Assembly (NCBI RefSeq): GCF_009908315.1
Contig: NZ_JAAATW010000001.1
Location: 1,364,001 to 1,428,000 of the forward strand
Direction of reading: 5' to 3'
DNA from: Paragemmobacter ruber
Lineage (GTDB): Bacteria; Pseudomonadota; Alphaproteobacteria; Rhodobacterales; Rhodobacteraceae
Length of the DNA: 64,000 nt
Under the pieces are notes generated by a model, which did not search any database, was not told the origin of the DNA, and saw only the letters and a list, made by a program, of their open reading frames with translations. Shown here piece by piece: positions 28,669 to 37,640 of the stretch (within the stretch, counting starts at the first letter, position 1; each line of letters begins with the position of its first letter). The translations under genes and the position numbers were made by a program.

Positions 28669-29504
28669 TTGACGGCTCCGGCGGTGATGCCGCGGATCAG
28701 CTGGCGCGAGAAGATGAGGTACAGCACCAGCACCGGGACGATGGCGAGGGAGAGGGCGGCGAGGACGGCGTTCCAGTTGGTGACAAACTGGCCGATGAAG
28801 ACCTGTGACCCAAGGGTGATGGTCTTCGTTCCCTCGCTTGGCGCAAGGATCAGGGGGAACCAGAGGTCGTTCCAGATCGGGATCATGGTGAAGACGGCGA
28901 CGGTTGCCATGGCGGGGCGGACCAGCGGCAGGACGAGGGTGAAGAAGATGCGGTATTCCGACAGGCCGTCGATGCGGCCTGCATTCTTCAGGTCATCCGA
29001 CACCGACCGCATGAACTCCGACAGGATGAAGACGGCAAGCGGCAGCCCTTGGGCGGTGTAGACGAGGATGAGGGCGGTCAGGGTATTCACCAGACCGGCC
29101 GAAACCATCATTTCGAGGATCGCCACGGTTCCGAGGCGGATGGGGATCATGATGCCCAGCGCGAGGTAAAGGCCCATCAGCAGGTTGCCGCGGAAGCGGT
29201 ATTCCGACAGGGCAAAGGCCGCCATCGCGCCAAAGAGCAGCACGAAGAACAGGCTCGCGACCGTGACGATCATGGAATTCTGGAAATACAGGAAGAAATC
29301 CCCCTGCTTCAGCACCGTCTGATAGCCCACCAGATCCCAGTTGCCGGGCAGGGGCGGCATCAGCGGTTCGGCAAAGATGGCCCGGCGGGATTTGAAGCTG
29401 TTGATGACGATCACGAAGACCGGGAAAAGCGCGATCAGCGTATAGGTGATCAGGATCGCATGGGCGGCGATGCTGCGTCCGGCGTGGCTGCGGGTCTTGG
29501 CCAT
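28665..29504 (-). CDS. Carbohydrate ABC permease (MalG-like)
   Basis: 279 codons, AGGGGGC upstream of the ATG. Six membrane segments; the EAA-type loop that contacts the ATPase is DDLKNAGRIDGLSEYRIFFTLVLPLVRPA. The N-terminal SRRAIFAEPLMPP stretch is typical of the second permease of CUT1 sugar transporters. It works as a heterodimer with the permease encoded nine bases upstream. Confidence 0.92.
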   Translation of the reverse strand: MAKTRSHAGRSIAAHAILITYTLIALFPVFVIVINSFKSRRAIFAEPLMPPLPGNWDLVGYQTVLKQGDFFLYFQNSMIVTVASLFFVLLFGAMAAFALSEYRFRGNLLMGLYLALGIMIPIRLGTVAILEMMVSAGLVNTLTALILVYTAQGLPLAVFILSEFMRSVSDDLKNAGRIDGLSEYRIFFTLVLPLVRPAMATVAVFTMIPIWNDLWFPLILAPSEGTKTITLGSQVFIGQFVTNWNAVLAALSLAIVPVLVLYLIFSRQLIRGITAGAVK

Positions 29505-29513
29505 GATCGCCCC

Positions 29514-30431
29514 CTAGAATTGATAGCGGCGCAGCCGCGTCTGGATGCCGAAGAGGTAAAGGCAGACCCCGACAAGGATGATCGCGAACATGGCGGTGGC
29601 GATGGTCGCGCCCATATGCGGGTCGCCCAGTTGAAGCTGGAAGCCAAAGAAGGTGCGGTAGAGGAAGGTGCCAAGGATATCCGTGCTGAAATCCGGCCCG
29701 GCCAGCGCCCCCTGCGAGACATAGATCAGGTCGAAGGCGTTGAAATTGCCGACAAAGGTGAGGATAGAGATGATCCCGATCGACGGCAGGATCAGGGGCA
29801 GCTTGATCTTCCAGAACTGGCTCAGGCCGGTGAGCCCGTCCATTTCCGCCGCCTCGATCACGTCATCGGGGATCGACAGCAGCGCGGCGTAGATCAGCAT
29901 CATGGGGATGCCGACGAACTGCCAGACGGAGATGAGGGCGAGGGTGGTTAGCGCATATTCCTCGCGCCCCAGCCAGGGCGCGAACAGGGATTTGAGCCCG
30001 ACCGCATCCAGCATCCCGGGCGCGATGCCCCAGATGGGCGACAGGATCAGCTTCCACACGAAGCCCACGATCACGAAGGACAGGATGGTGGGGATGAAGA
30101 TCGCGGTGCGGTAGAAGGCCGCCATGCGCAGGCGGGGGGAGGAGAGCAGCGCCGCCAGCAGGATGCCGATGGGGTTCTGGATGGCCATGTGGACAAGGAA
30201 GAACCAGCAATTGTTCCACAGCGCGTTCCAGAAGGCATCCGACCAACGCGGATCGCCGAAAAGCGTGGCGAAATTCGCCAGCCCCACGAAGATGCGGTTC
30301 TGCCCTTCCAGATTGTAAAGCGACAGGTTGAGCGTCCCGAAAAGCGGGATGATCATGATGGCGGTATAGACCAGCACGGCGGGCGCAAGGAATACGCCGA
30401 TATGCCAGCGGAAAGGCTTGCGTGAAGCCAT
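29514..30431 (-). CDS. Carbohydrate ABC permease (MalF-like)
   Basis: 305 codons from the ATG at 30431, which has AAGGAGG ten bases upstream; an ATG at 30467 in frame would add 12 residues but lacks that site. Six membrane helices and the EAA loop EAAEMDGLTGLSQFWKIKLPLILPS. It is the first permease of the CUT1 importer and forms the membrane channel with the MalG-like partner. A stable hairpin separates it from the binding-protein gene. Confidence 0.92.
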   Translation of the reverse strand: MASRKPFRWHIGVFLAPAVLVYTAIMIIPLFGTLNLSLYNLEGQNRIFVGLANFATLFGDPRWSDAFWNALWNNCWFFLVHMAIQNPIGILLAALLSSPRLRMAAFYRTAIFIPTILSFVIVGFVWKLILSPIWGIAPGMLDAVGLKSLFAPWLGREEYALTTLALISVWQFVGIPMMLIYAALLSIPDDVIEAAEMDGLTGLSQFWKIKLPLILPSIGIISILTFVGNFNAFDLIYVSQGALAGPDFSTDILGTFLYRTFFGFQLQLGDPHMGATIATAMFAIILVGVCLYLFGIQTRLRRYQF

Positions 30432-30518
30432 CGGCCTGCCTCCTTCATCTTGGCGAAAAATACCCATGCCAGCCTCCCCGATCCGCGATGCGGCCTGAGG
30501 GTGAGGGATGGGGGGGGT

Positions 30519-30543
30519 CCGGGGGGCCGATGCGGCCCCCCGG
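30519..30543 (-). terminator. GC hairpin after the binding-protein gene
   Basis: CCGGGGGGCC and GGCCCCCCGG form a 10-bp stem with a 5-base loop just past the binding-protein stop. With no T-run it more likely protects the upstream message or attenuates, giving more binding protein than permease, as in many sugar ABC operons. Confidence 0.5.
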
Positions 30544-30553
30544 CGCTGCGGGT

Positions 30554-31804
30554 TTACTGCTGCGGGGCGTACCAGCTGGCCAGCCCGTCCTGCAGGCGCT
30601 TGGCCGCGTCTGCCGGGGTTTCGCTGCCGCGGATCACGTTGGCCGAGGCGTTCCACGTCTCGTTCTCAAGGTTCGGCGTGCCGCGCGACAGGATCTGATA
30701 GGTGGAGCGGATCGTCGGTTGGCACTTGCCGCGCCACGACACGAATTCCTGCGCCAGCGGGTCCTGCATTTCCACCGGGGTGGAGTTCAGGCTGAAGAAG
30801 CCCGGCAGGGCGTTGGCATAGAGCGTGGCAAATTCGGCGCTGCCCACCCATTCCAGGAACTTGGTCGCGGCCTCGGCATTGGGCGACTTGGCGTTCAGGC
30901 CGATGGCGATGTCGGTGTGATCCGAGATGTAGCAGGTATCGCCTGCCGCGGCGACCGGGGGCGGGAAGGCGCCCATCTTGAAGCCCGCCTGCGCGTTGAA
31001 GCCCGAGATTTCCCACGAACCGGCCGGGTAGATGGCGGCACGGCCAAGGGTGAAGAGGTTCTGGCTGTCGGGGTAGGTCTGGGCCTCGAACCCGTCACCC
31101 AGATAGTCCTTCCAGCGGGCCAGCTCTTCGAACGGGGCAACCCATTGCGGATCGGTCAGGCTCTGTTCGCCCGCGATCAGGGCGAGGCGGCCTTCTTCGC
31201 CCTTCCAGTAGTTCGGGCCGATGTTGTTGTACCCCATCGTGGCGGCTTCCCACTGGTCGTTGGTGCCCATCGCCATGGGGATGTAGGTGCCGTCGGCCTT
31301 GATCGCGTCGAGCACGGCGAAGAATTCGTCGCGCGTGGTGGGAACCGACAGGCCCAGTTCGGCGAAGGCATCGGCGTTGTAGATGAAGCCGTGGATGACC
31401 GAGGCCATGGGCACGCAGAAGGTGGCGCTGCCGTCATCCGTCTGCCAGGCGGATTTCGCGACGGGCGAGAAGTTGGCCATCGCGGCCAGACCCGAGAGAT
31501 CTGTCAGGTGGCCCTGATTGTACAGTTCCAGCGAAGCATCGAAGGGGCGGCAGGTGATCAAGTCACCGGCGCTGCCTGCGGCGAGCTTGGAGTTGAGCGC
31601 GGCGTTGTATTCGGCGGGCGCGGTGGGCGCGAAGACGACCTTGATGCCGGGGTTCTGCGCCTCGAACGCGGGGATCAGCGTGTCCTGCCAGATGGTCAGG
31701 TCATCGTTGCGCCAGCTTTCGATCGTCAGCGTCACATCCTGCGCCGAGGCCGCCCCGCCCAGAAGCGTGGAGGCGAGAAGCGCGAAGCGGAATGTTCTGG
31801 TCAT
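30554..31804 (-). CDS. Extracellular sugar-binding protein of CUT1 importer
   Basis: 416 codons from the ATG at 31804, GGGAG upstream, overlapping the murQ stop (ATGA). Signal peptide MTRTFRFALLASTLLGGAASAQ, cleaved before DVTLTIESWRNDD. The mature protein is a type 1 extracellular solute-binding protein (GLxVPTTRDEFFAVLDAIKADG, AAIYPAGSWEISGF, EAATKFLEWVGS). It captures the sugar in the periplasm. Its pairing with murQ points to a MurNAc- or GlcNAc-containing compound. Confidence 0.92.
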   Translation of the reverse strand: MTRTFRFALLASTLLGGAASAQDVTLTIESWRNDDLTIWQDTLIPAFEAQNPGIKVVFAPTAPAEYNAALNSKLAAGSAGDLITCRPFDASLELYNQGHLTDLSGLAAMANFSPVAKSAWQTDDGSATFCVPMASVIHGFIYNADAFAELGLSVPTTRDEFFAVLDAIKADGTYIPMAMGTNDQWEAATMGYNNIGPNYWKGEEGRLALIAGEQSLTDPQWVAPFEELARWKDYLGDGFEAQTYPDSQNLFTLGRAAIYPAGSWEISGFNAQAGFKMGAFPPPVAAAGDTCYISDHTDIAIGLNAKSPNAEAATKFLEWVGSAEFATLYANALPGFFSLNSTPVEMQDPLAQEFVSWRGKCQPTIRSTYQILSRGTPNLENETWNASANVIRGSETPADAAKRLQDGLASWYAPQQ

Positions 31805-32721
31805 TGAGATACTCCCTGTTGGTGGCCTTGTGTTGTGCAAGCGGCGAGAGCCGGGCCGATGGCCCCGTCGCTGTTCTTCAGGTGGGCCGCGGCCTGTGCG
31901 GCCGTGGCCCCGGCGGCGATCAGGATCGCCGGTTTTACCGCGCCGCCCGTCTGGGCCAGCGCGGCCTGCGCGGCGGCCATGTCGCAACGGGCGATCCCCG
32001 CCACGATACGCGCCGCGCGCTGGGCAAGCTTGGCGTTATCCGCCACGACGTTGACCATATAGCCATCATGGACATGGCCAAGCAGAATCCCCACGCGCAC
32101 CGACAGCATGTTCAGCGCCACCTTCTGCGCCGTCGCCGCCCCCATGCGGGTGGAGCCGTTCACGACTTCGGGCCCGGTGTCGAGAAGGATGGAAATGTGG
32201 CTCTGTTGAAGCAGGATCGACCCTGCGACATTGGCAAGACCGACCACCGTCAGCCCGGCATCGCGCGCCATTTTGGCAAGGGCGCAGGTGTAGGGCGTGC
32301 CGCCAGAGGCAGAGAGGCAAAGCATCGTGTCGCCCCGCGACAGGCCAGCGCGTTGGAAATCGGCCCCGGCCAGAGCGGGATCATCCTCGACCGCGCCGGT
32401 CATGTGCAGCAGCGCGGCGGCGCCCCCTGCGAAAAGGGTTGGCGTGCGGTCGGGCGGGATGCCGAAGGTGCCCGCCAGTTCCAGCGCATCGGCCAGTGCC
32501 ATGAGGCCAGAGGACCCAGCCCCGGCATAGGCCAGTTTTCCGCCTGCGCGCAGGCTGGCGGCGGCGGCGGTGGCCGCCTGGTCGATCATGGGGATGGCAG
32601 GCCGCACCATGGCCAGCGCGGCCAGCTGCGCATCCAGTAGATGGGACAGCGCCGCCGCGCCCGGCAGGGCGTGGATGCCTGCGGATTTCGGATGACGGGC
32701 CTCTGTCGGGCGGTCTGCCAT
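31801..32721 (-). CDS. murQ: N-acetylmuramic acid 6-phosphate etherase
   Basis: 306 codons from the ATG at 32721 with GGAAGGG upstream; a much longer open extension upstream is antisense to other genes. The N-terminal TEARHPKSAGI, the SIS core KLAYAGAGSSGLMALADALEL, GAVEDDPALAG and LNGSTRM-like TGPEVVNGSTRMGAATAQKVALN are MurQ motifs. The enzyme removes lactate from MurNAc-6-phosphate to give GlcNAc-6-phosphate, which the divergent nagA product deacetylates. It leads the importer operon. No phosphotransferase or anhydroMurNAc kinase gene is nearby, so the BadF-type kinase opposite probably makes its substrate. Confidence 0.9.
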   Translation of the reverse strand: MADRPTEARHPKSAGIHALPGAAALSHLLDAQLAALAMVRPAIPMIDQAATAAAASLRAGGKLAYAGAGSSGLMALADALELAGTFGIPPDRTPTLFAGGAAALLHMTGAVEDDPALAGADFQRAGLSRGDTMLCLSASGGTPYTCALAKMARDAGLTVVGLANVAGSILLQQSHISILLDTGPEVVNGSTRMGAATAQKVALNMLSVRVGILLGHVHDGYMVNVVADNAKLAQRAARIVAGIARCDMAAAQAALAQTGGAVKPAILIAAGATAAQAAAHLKNSDGAIGPALAACTTQGHQQGVSQ

Positions 32722-32744
32722 GTGATTCCCTTCCTGTTTGTCTG

Positions 32745-32773
32745 ATAATGCCAAACTAATACCAATTAGTAAA
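32745..32773 (-). promoter_or_regulatory. murQ operon promoter with two TTGG(T/C)AT repeats
   Basis: On the minus strand TTTACT (32773-32768) and CATTAT (32750-32745) are 17 bases apart. Inside the spacer are TTGGTAT (32765-32759) and TTGGCAT (32754-32748), direct repeats 11 bp apart. ACTAAT-ACCA-ATTAGT (32755-32770) is also a perfect inverted repeat. A regulator bound here would block the promoter. Confidence 0.55.
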
Positions 32774-32818
32774 GCATCTTCTGATTTCACGCGGAAATGG
32801 CCCGGTTCTCTGCCAGTT

Positions 32819-32855
32819 TTGCAAAGGTTCTTTCCATTTGGTATTGTTTTGGTAT
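32819..32855 (+). promoter_or_regulatory. Kinase-nagA operon promoter with two TTGGTAT repeats
   Basis: TTGCAA (32819-32824) and TATTGT (32842-32847) are 17 bases apart on the plus strand. TTGGTAT occurs at 32838-32844, overlapping the -10, and again at 32849-32855, 11 bp on. The arrangement mirrors the murQ promoter and is the likely site of the GntR/HutC regulator encoded in this operon. Confidence 0.55.
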
Positions 32856-32878
32856 CTTGTGGGTGAAGAGGATTCGCC

Positions 32879-33706
32879 ATGCAACTTTTTCTGGGAATTG
32901 ACGGGGGCGGCACGGGGTGCCGCGCGGCTGTGGCGGATGCTGCGGGCGTGATCCGTGGCCGTGCGGCGGTGGGGCCTGCCAATATCGCATCCGATCCTGT
33001 CGGGGCGGCGGCGAACATCATGGCAGCGGCAGAGGCGGCGCTGGCAGCAGCGGGCGGCGGCGTGGTGGTCGCGGCGGGGCTGGGGCTGGCCGGGGCCAAT
33101 GCGGCCGGGGCGCCGGAACGGTTGCGCGCGGTTCTGCCATGGTCGCGGATGGCGGTTGTGACGGATGCGATCACAGCGGTGAAGGGTGCGCTGGGCGATG
33201 GCGATGGCGTCGTGGCGGCGTTGGGGACCGGGTCGGTCTTTGCGGTGCAGCGGGCGGGAGCGATCCGGCAGATCGGCGGGCGCGGGCTGGTGCTAGGGGA
33301 TGAGGCGAGCGGGGCCTGGATCGGGCGGGCGATGCTGACGGCCGCCCTGCGCGCGGTGGACGGGTTCACGGCGATGACGCCCCTGCTGGCGGGACTGGTG
33401 GACGAAATGGGGGGGCCGGATGGCGTGGTGGCCTTTTCCCTGCGCGCCCGGCCTGCGGATTTCGCGGCGCTGGCGCCAAGGGTGGTGGAAAGCGATGATC
33501 CGGCCGCCGTTGCGGTGATGGACCGGGCCGAGGCGGATGTGGCCGAGGCGGTGGCAGTGCTGCGCGGGGCGCAGGATCTGCCGGTCGTGTTTTTGGGCGG
33601 TTTAGGGACTGTTTTCGCCCAGCGCATGGCAGGACGGTTCCCGATCCGGGCGCCGGCGGGGACGGCGCTGCACGGGGCGCTTCTGCTCGCGCGGGAGGTG
33701 GCGTGA
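32879..33706 (+). CDS. BadF/BcrA-type sugar kinase (probable GlcNAc/MurNAc kinase)
   Basis: 275 codons. The N-terminal phosphate-1 motif LGIDGGGTGCRAAV and later ALGTGSVF and GGRGLVLGDEASGAW match the BadF/BadG/BcrA ATPase group, which includes N-acetylglucosamine kinases. In this operon it would phosphorylate sugar brought in by the non-PTS ABC transporter, before MurQ, NagA and the deaminase. It is the first gene of the plus-strand operon and its stop overlaps the next start (TGATG). Substrate is inference from context. Confidence 0.88.
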   Translation: MQLFLGIDGGGTGCRAAVADAAGVIRGRAAVGPANIASDPVGAAANIMAAAEAALAAAGGGVVVAAGLGLAGANAAGAPERLRAVLPWSRMAVVTDAITAVKGALGDGDGVVAALGTGSVFAVQRAGAIRQIGGRGLVLGDEASGAWIGRAMLTAALRAVDGFTAMTPLLAGLVDEMGGPDGVVAFSLRARPADFAALAPRVVESDDPAAVAVMDRAEADVAEAVAVLRGAQDLPVVFLGGLGTVFAQRMAGRFPIRAPAGTALHGALLLAREVA

Positions 33707-34476
33707 TGGAGCAGCTGTTCTCGTCCGCCGGGTTTGAGGACGTGGGAGGCGGGCCGCTTTACCTGCAACTGCAGCGGCGGATCGGCGAAGCCATCGCGGC
33801 AGGCCGGTTGAAGCCCGGCGACAGCCTGCCGCCCGAGCGGGACATGGCGGCGATGACGGGGCTTTCGCGGGTGACTGTGCGCAAGGCCGTGGAAGGGTTG
33901 GTCGGATCCGGCCAACTGGTGCAGAAGCGGGGATCGGGCACCTTTGTCGCGCAGCGGGTGGAGCGGCTGGAGCAGGCGCTGAGCCTGCTGACAAGCTTTA
34001 CCGAAGATATGGCGCGGCGGGGCAAGAACGTGGAATCGGTCTGGCTGACGCGCGGGCTGCACGCGCCTGCGCCGGAAGAGGTGATGGCGCTGGGTCTGGG
34101 CGCCGGGGACCGGGTGGCGCGGCTGGAACGGGTGCGGCGGTCGGACGGGGTGCCGCTGGCGATCGAACGCGCCTCGCTTTCCGCGGCGGTGCTGCCGGAG
34201 CCGGAAGGGGTAGAGGCGTCGCTTTATGCGGTGCTGGAGGCGCGGGGGATGCGGCCCGTGCGGGCGGTGCAGCGCATTTCAGCGGCCAATCTGGGCGCGC
34301 GGGATGCGGAACTGCTGCATGTGCCACCGGGGGCGGCAGGGCTGCGGATCGAACGGATCGGATACCTGCCGGATGGGCGGGTGGTGGAATTCACGCGGTC
34401 GCTCTACCGGGGCGACGCCTATGATTTTGCGGTGGAGCTGAAGCTGGCACCGGATACGGAAAGGAAAGATCCATGA
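33706..34476 (+). CDS. GntR/HutC-family regulator of amino-sugar use
   Basis: 256 codons from the ATG at 33706 (GGGAGG upstream); a GTG one codon earlier is also possible. An N-terminal winged helix (PLYLQLQRRIGEAIAAGRLKPGDSLPPERDMAAMTGLSRVTVRKA) joins a UTRA effector domain (about 90-250: RLERVRRSDGVPLAIERASL, GLRIERIGYLPDGRVVEFTRSLYRGDAYDF). NagR/YvoA and NagQ-type regulators have this form and respond to GlcNAc-6-P or GlcN-6-P. It is embedded in the operon it probably controls. Confidence 0.9.
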   Translation: MEQLFSSAGFEDVGGGPLYLQLQRRIGEAIAAGRLKPGDSLPPERDMAAMTGLSRVTVRKAVEGLVGSGQLVQKRGSGTFVAQRVERLEQALSLLTSFTEDMARRGKNVESVWLTRGLHAPAPEEVMALGLGAGDRVARLERVRRSDGVPLAIERASLSAAVLPEPEGVEASLYAVLEARGMRPVRAVQRISAANLGARDAELLHVPPGAAGLRIERIGYLPDGRVVEFTRSLYRGDAYDFAVELKLAPDTERKDP

Positions 34477-35495
34477 CGAGCCATATGCTGCGCGAAGTGC
34501 AGGAGATTCCGCAGGTTTCGAGACGATTTCTGATGGAATCGCAGGGGGCGCTGATGGCGGCGGCAGCGGCGATGCGGGCCGCCGATCCGGGGCTGATCGT
34601 GACGGTGGCGCGGGGGTCTTCGGACCATGCGGCGACCTATCTGAAGTATGCGGTGGAATTGCTGGCGGGGGTGCCGGTGGCATCGGTCGGGCCATCGGTG
34701 GCGTCGGTCTATGGGCGGCCCTTGCGCCTGAATGGGGCGGCTTGCGTGGGGATTTCCCAGTCGGGCCGCAGCCCGGACATCGTGGAGATGATGCGGGCGG
34801 CGGGGGTCGGGGGTGCGCTGTCGGTGGCGATCACGAATTTCGATGACAGCCCGATGGCGGCGGCGTCTGCCCATTGCCTGCCGCTGCGGGCGGGGGTGGA
34901 GCAGTCGGTGGCGGCGACCAAGACTTTTGTGACATCGGTTCTGGCCGCGCTGGCGCTGGTGGCGGAATGGCAGGAGGATGCGGCGCTTCGGGCCGCAATA
35001 GAGACGATTCCCGAGGCGTTTCAGGCGGCGCTTGCGCTGGACTGGTCGCCCCTTGCCGCGCGGATGGCGCGGGCGCAGCAGGGTTATGTGCTGGGGCGTG
35101 GCCCGGCCTTTGCGATTGCCTGCGAAGCGGCGCTGAAGCTTAAGGAAACCTGCGGTCTGCATGCAGAGGCCTATTCGGCGGCGGAAGTGCTGCATGGGCC
35201 GAGCGCGATCGTGCAGGCGCAGTTCCCCGTTCTGGCGCTGGCGGTGGAGGATGCGGCACAGGCGGGCGTGGTCCAGACCTGCGAAAGGCTGGCGGCGCAG
35301 GGGGCGGATGTCTTTGTCACCGGGGCGGAAGCGGCGGGCTGCGAAATGCTGCCGTCGGTCGGCGGGCTGCACCCGCTGGTGGCGCCTTTGGTGCTGGCGG
35401 TGGGTTTCTACGGGTTTGTCGAGGCGCTGGCCCGGCGGCGGGGGTTTGACCCCGACACGCCGCCGCATCTTCGCAAGGTGACGGAGACGGTGTGA
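34473..35495 (+). CDS. SIS-domain glucosamine-6-phosphate deaminase (NagB-II type)
   Basis: 340 codons, ATGA overlap with the regulator. Two SIS domains are visible: the first with IVTVARGSSDHAATYLKY and GISQSGRSPDIVEMM, the second with YVLGRGPAFAIACEAALKLKETCG and HAEAYSAAEVLHGP. It resembles GlmS without the glutaminase domain, as in NagB-II enzymes that turn GlcN-6-P into fructose-6-P and ammonia. It takes the product of the nagA enzyme encoded next. The alternative, an isomerase or frlB-like role, is less likely here. Confidence 0.88.
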   Translation: MTSHMLREVQEIPQVSRRFLMESQGALMAAAAAMRAADPGLIVTVARGSSDHAATYLKYAVELLAGVPVASVGPSVASVYGRPLRLNGAACVGISQSGRSPDIVEMMRAAGVGGALSVAITNFDDSPMAAASAHCLPLRAGVEQSVAATKTFVTSVLAALALVAEWQEDAALRAAIETIPEAFQAALALDWSPLAARMARAQQGYVLGRGPAFAIACEAALKLKETCGLHAEAYSAAEVLHGPSAIVQAQFPVLALAVEDAAQAGVVQTCERLAAQGADVFVTGAEAAGCEMLPSVGGLHPLVAPLVLAVGFYGFVEALARRRGFDPDTPPHLRKVTETV

Positions 35496-36613
35496 TGGCG
35501 CGGACTTCATACACCGGGGCGCGGGTCTTTGACGGGGCGCAGTTCCGGGACGGCGCGCTGATCGTGGAAGATGGCATGGTCGCGGGGATCGGCACGCCGG
35601 AGGGGCGGGTGGTGGACCTTGGCGGCGGGGTGCTGGCGCCGGGCTTTGTGGACCTGCAGATCAACGGGGCGGGCGGGTTCGCGGTGGATGAAGCTACCGA
35701 TCTGACCGTGTTAGAGACGATTTGCGCGGTTCAGGCGCAGTTGGGGGCAACGGGATGCCTGCCCACGCTGATCACCGATACCTATACCGCGACCGCGCGG
35801 GTGGTGGAGGCGGGGATCGCGGCGACCAAGGCGCAGGTGCCGGGCTTTCTGGGCCTGCATCTGGAGGGGCCGCATCTGGATGTGCGGCGCAAGGGGGCGC
35901 ATGACGCGGGCCTGATCCGGCTGATGGAGGCGCGCGATCTGGCGCTGGTCATCGAGGCGGCGGCGGAATTGCCGGCGCTGATGGTGACGGTGTCGCCCGA
36001 AAGCGTGACGGCGGACCAAATCGCCGCGATGGCGGCGGCGGGGGTGATCGTGTCGCTGGGACATACGGATTGCCGCGCGGCAGAGGCGCAGGCGGCGATG
36101 GCGGCGGGCGCGCGCTGTGCCACCCATCTGTTCAACGCCATGAGCCAGCTGGGCAACCGCGAGGCGGGGTTGGTGGGGGCGGTGCTGGCCGGCGATGGTT
36201 TCGCCGGGCTGATCGCGGATGGCATCCATGTGGACCCAGTGACGATGAAGGTGGCGCTGGCGGCAAAGCGGGAGGGCGTCTTCCTTGTGTCGGACTGCAT
36301 GGCGCTGGCCGGAACGACGGCGACGGAGTTCCATCTAGGCGGGCGGCGGATTCTGCGGTCGCAGGGTCGATTGACGCTGGAAGATGGCACGCTGGCGGGG
36401 GCGGATCTGACCCTGCCGCGGGCGGTGCAGGTGTTGGTCGATGCGGTGGGGATCGCGGCACAGCGGGCGCTTGCCATGGCATCGGCAATCCCTGCGGCGG
36501 TGATCGGGCGGGGCGATCTGGGGCATCTGCGGCCCGGCGCGCGAGCCGATATGGTGCATCTGGGGCCGGACTGGGCCTTGCGCGGCGTGTGGCGCGGGGG
36601 CGTGGCCGTCTAG
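35495..36613 (+). CDS. nagA: N-acetylglucosamine-6-phosphate deacetylase
   Basis: 372 codons from the ATG at 35495 (TGATG overlap). An amidohydrolase: LAPGFVDLQINGAGG replaces the first His-x-His with Gln-x-Asn as in E. coli NagA; GLHLEGPHLD gives the metal Glu; LGHTDC the next His; THLFNAM the following; LVSDCMALAG the catalytic Asp. It removes acetate from GlcNAc-6-P. It ends the operon and overlaps the convergent corA stop by four bases. Confidence 0.94.
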   Translation: MARTSYTGARVFDGAQFRDGALIVEDGMVAGIGTPEGRVVDLGGGVLAPGFVDLQINGAGGFAVDEATDLTVLETICAVQAQLGATGCLPTLITDTYTATARVVEAGIAATKAQVPGFLGLHLEGPHLDVRRKGAHDAGLIRLMEARDLALVIEAAAELPALMVTVSPESVTADQIAAMAAAGVIVSLGHTDCRAAEAQAAMAAGARCATHLFNAMSQLGNREAGLVGAVLAGDGFAGLIADGIHVDPVTMKVALAAKREGVFLVSDCMALAGTTATEFHLGGRRILRSQGRLTLEDGTLAGADLTLPRAVQVLVDAVGIAAQRALAMASAIPAAVIGRGDLGHLRPGARADMVHLGPDWALRGVWRGGVAV

Positions 36614-37572
36614 AGCCAGTTCTTCCAGCGGAAATAGAGATAGGCGATGAGCGAGGCCGCGAGCATGGACAGGAGCGCGGCGGGATAGCCCCAAGGCTGT
36701 TGCAGTTCCGGCATCACGTCGAAGTTCATCCCGTAGATCGAGGCGATGAGCGTGGGGGGCGAGAAGAGCACCGCCACGACCGAAACGATGCGGACGGTGG
36801 AGTTCTGTTGCAGGTTGATCATGCCAAGCGTGGCATCGGAGGCGAGGCCCACGCGTTGCGACAGGAAATCGGTATGCACCTCGAGCGCGTCCATATCGCG
36901 CATGAGGTTGGCGACAGATGCGGAAAGCCCTTCGTCGCCGATGCGTTCGCGGGCGGTCTGGGTGTAAAAGCCCAGCGCGCGGTTCAGGGTCAGAAGGGCA
37001 AGGCGGATATTGCCGAGCAGTTCCGCCTCGCGCCCGATCTGGCGCAGCGCGACTTCGAGCCGTTTCTGGTTCTGGCCGCGCTTGCCGGGGACATAGACGG
37101 TGCGCGAGACGTGATCGAGACTGCGGCCCGAGGATTCCAGCAGATCGGCGAGGCGGCCGACGATTTCTTCGATCAGCGACAGGAAGATGCCATTGGCATT
37201 GGTGCAGCCGGGACCGACCTTGTCGGCGCGGGTGGGGTAGGTTTCGAAGGGGCGGCTGTCGTGGTGGCGGACGGTGACCAGGCGGCTGGACGAGAGGATG
37301 AAGGTGACGGGGCCGGAGATGGGGCCATGTGTTTCGGAATGGCCCGTCAGTTGGACCGTGAGGTAATCGGTGCCGCCTTCGCGATAGAGGCGGTTGGAGA
37401 TTTCGATTTCCTCCATGTCGTCAAGGGTGGGGACATCGAGGCCGAGGGCGGTGACGGCGGCGGCTTCGTCATCGGTGGGGCGGAGGAGGTCGATCCAGAC
37501 CGCGGTGGAAAGCGGTGCCTCAGGGGCGAGGCGGATCAGGCGGCCTTCGACTTCACGATAGGCGGTGAGCAT
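36610..37572 (-). CDS. CorA/ZntB-family divalent cation transporter
   Basis: 320 codons from the ATG at 37572. A long cytoplasmic N-terminal domain is followed by two membrane helices at the C-terminus, joined by the signature YGMNFDVMPE (GMN at 281-283). The tail ends FRWKNWL. CorA-type proteins form pentamers that pass Mg, and ZntB relatives pass Zn. The ISNRLYREGGTDYLTVQL and TRADKVGPGC blocks look ZntB-like, so zinc or magnesium are both possible. Confidence 0.9.
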   Translation of the reverse strand: MLTAYREVEGRLIRLAPEAPLSTAVWIDLLRPTDDEAAAVTALGLDVPTLDDMEEIEISNRLYREGGTDYLTVQLTGHSETHGPISGPVTFILSSSRLVTVRHHDSRPFETYPTRADKVGPGCTNANGIFLSLIEEIVGRLADLLESSGRSLDHVSRTVYVPGKRGQNQKRLEVALRQIGREAELLGNIRLALLTLNRALGFYTQTARERIGDEGLSASVANLMRDMDALEVHTDFLSQRVGLASDATLGMINLQQNSTVRIVSVVAVLFSPPTLIASIYGMNFDVMPELQQPWGYPAALLSMLAASLIAYLYFRWKNWL

Positions 37573-37640
37573 GGCGGGCCCCTTCCCCTGTCTTTGCGCG
37601 CGGAAGGTAGGCGGGCCGTGCCCGGGCCGCAAGGCGGCAG

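Noticed and set aside
32722-34062. Upstream extension of the murQ reading frame
   Set aside because: It is antisense to the kinase and regulator genes and crosses both promoters; MurQ motifs start at 32721.
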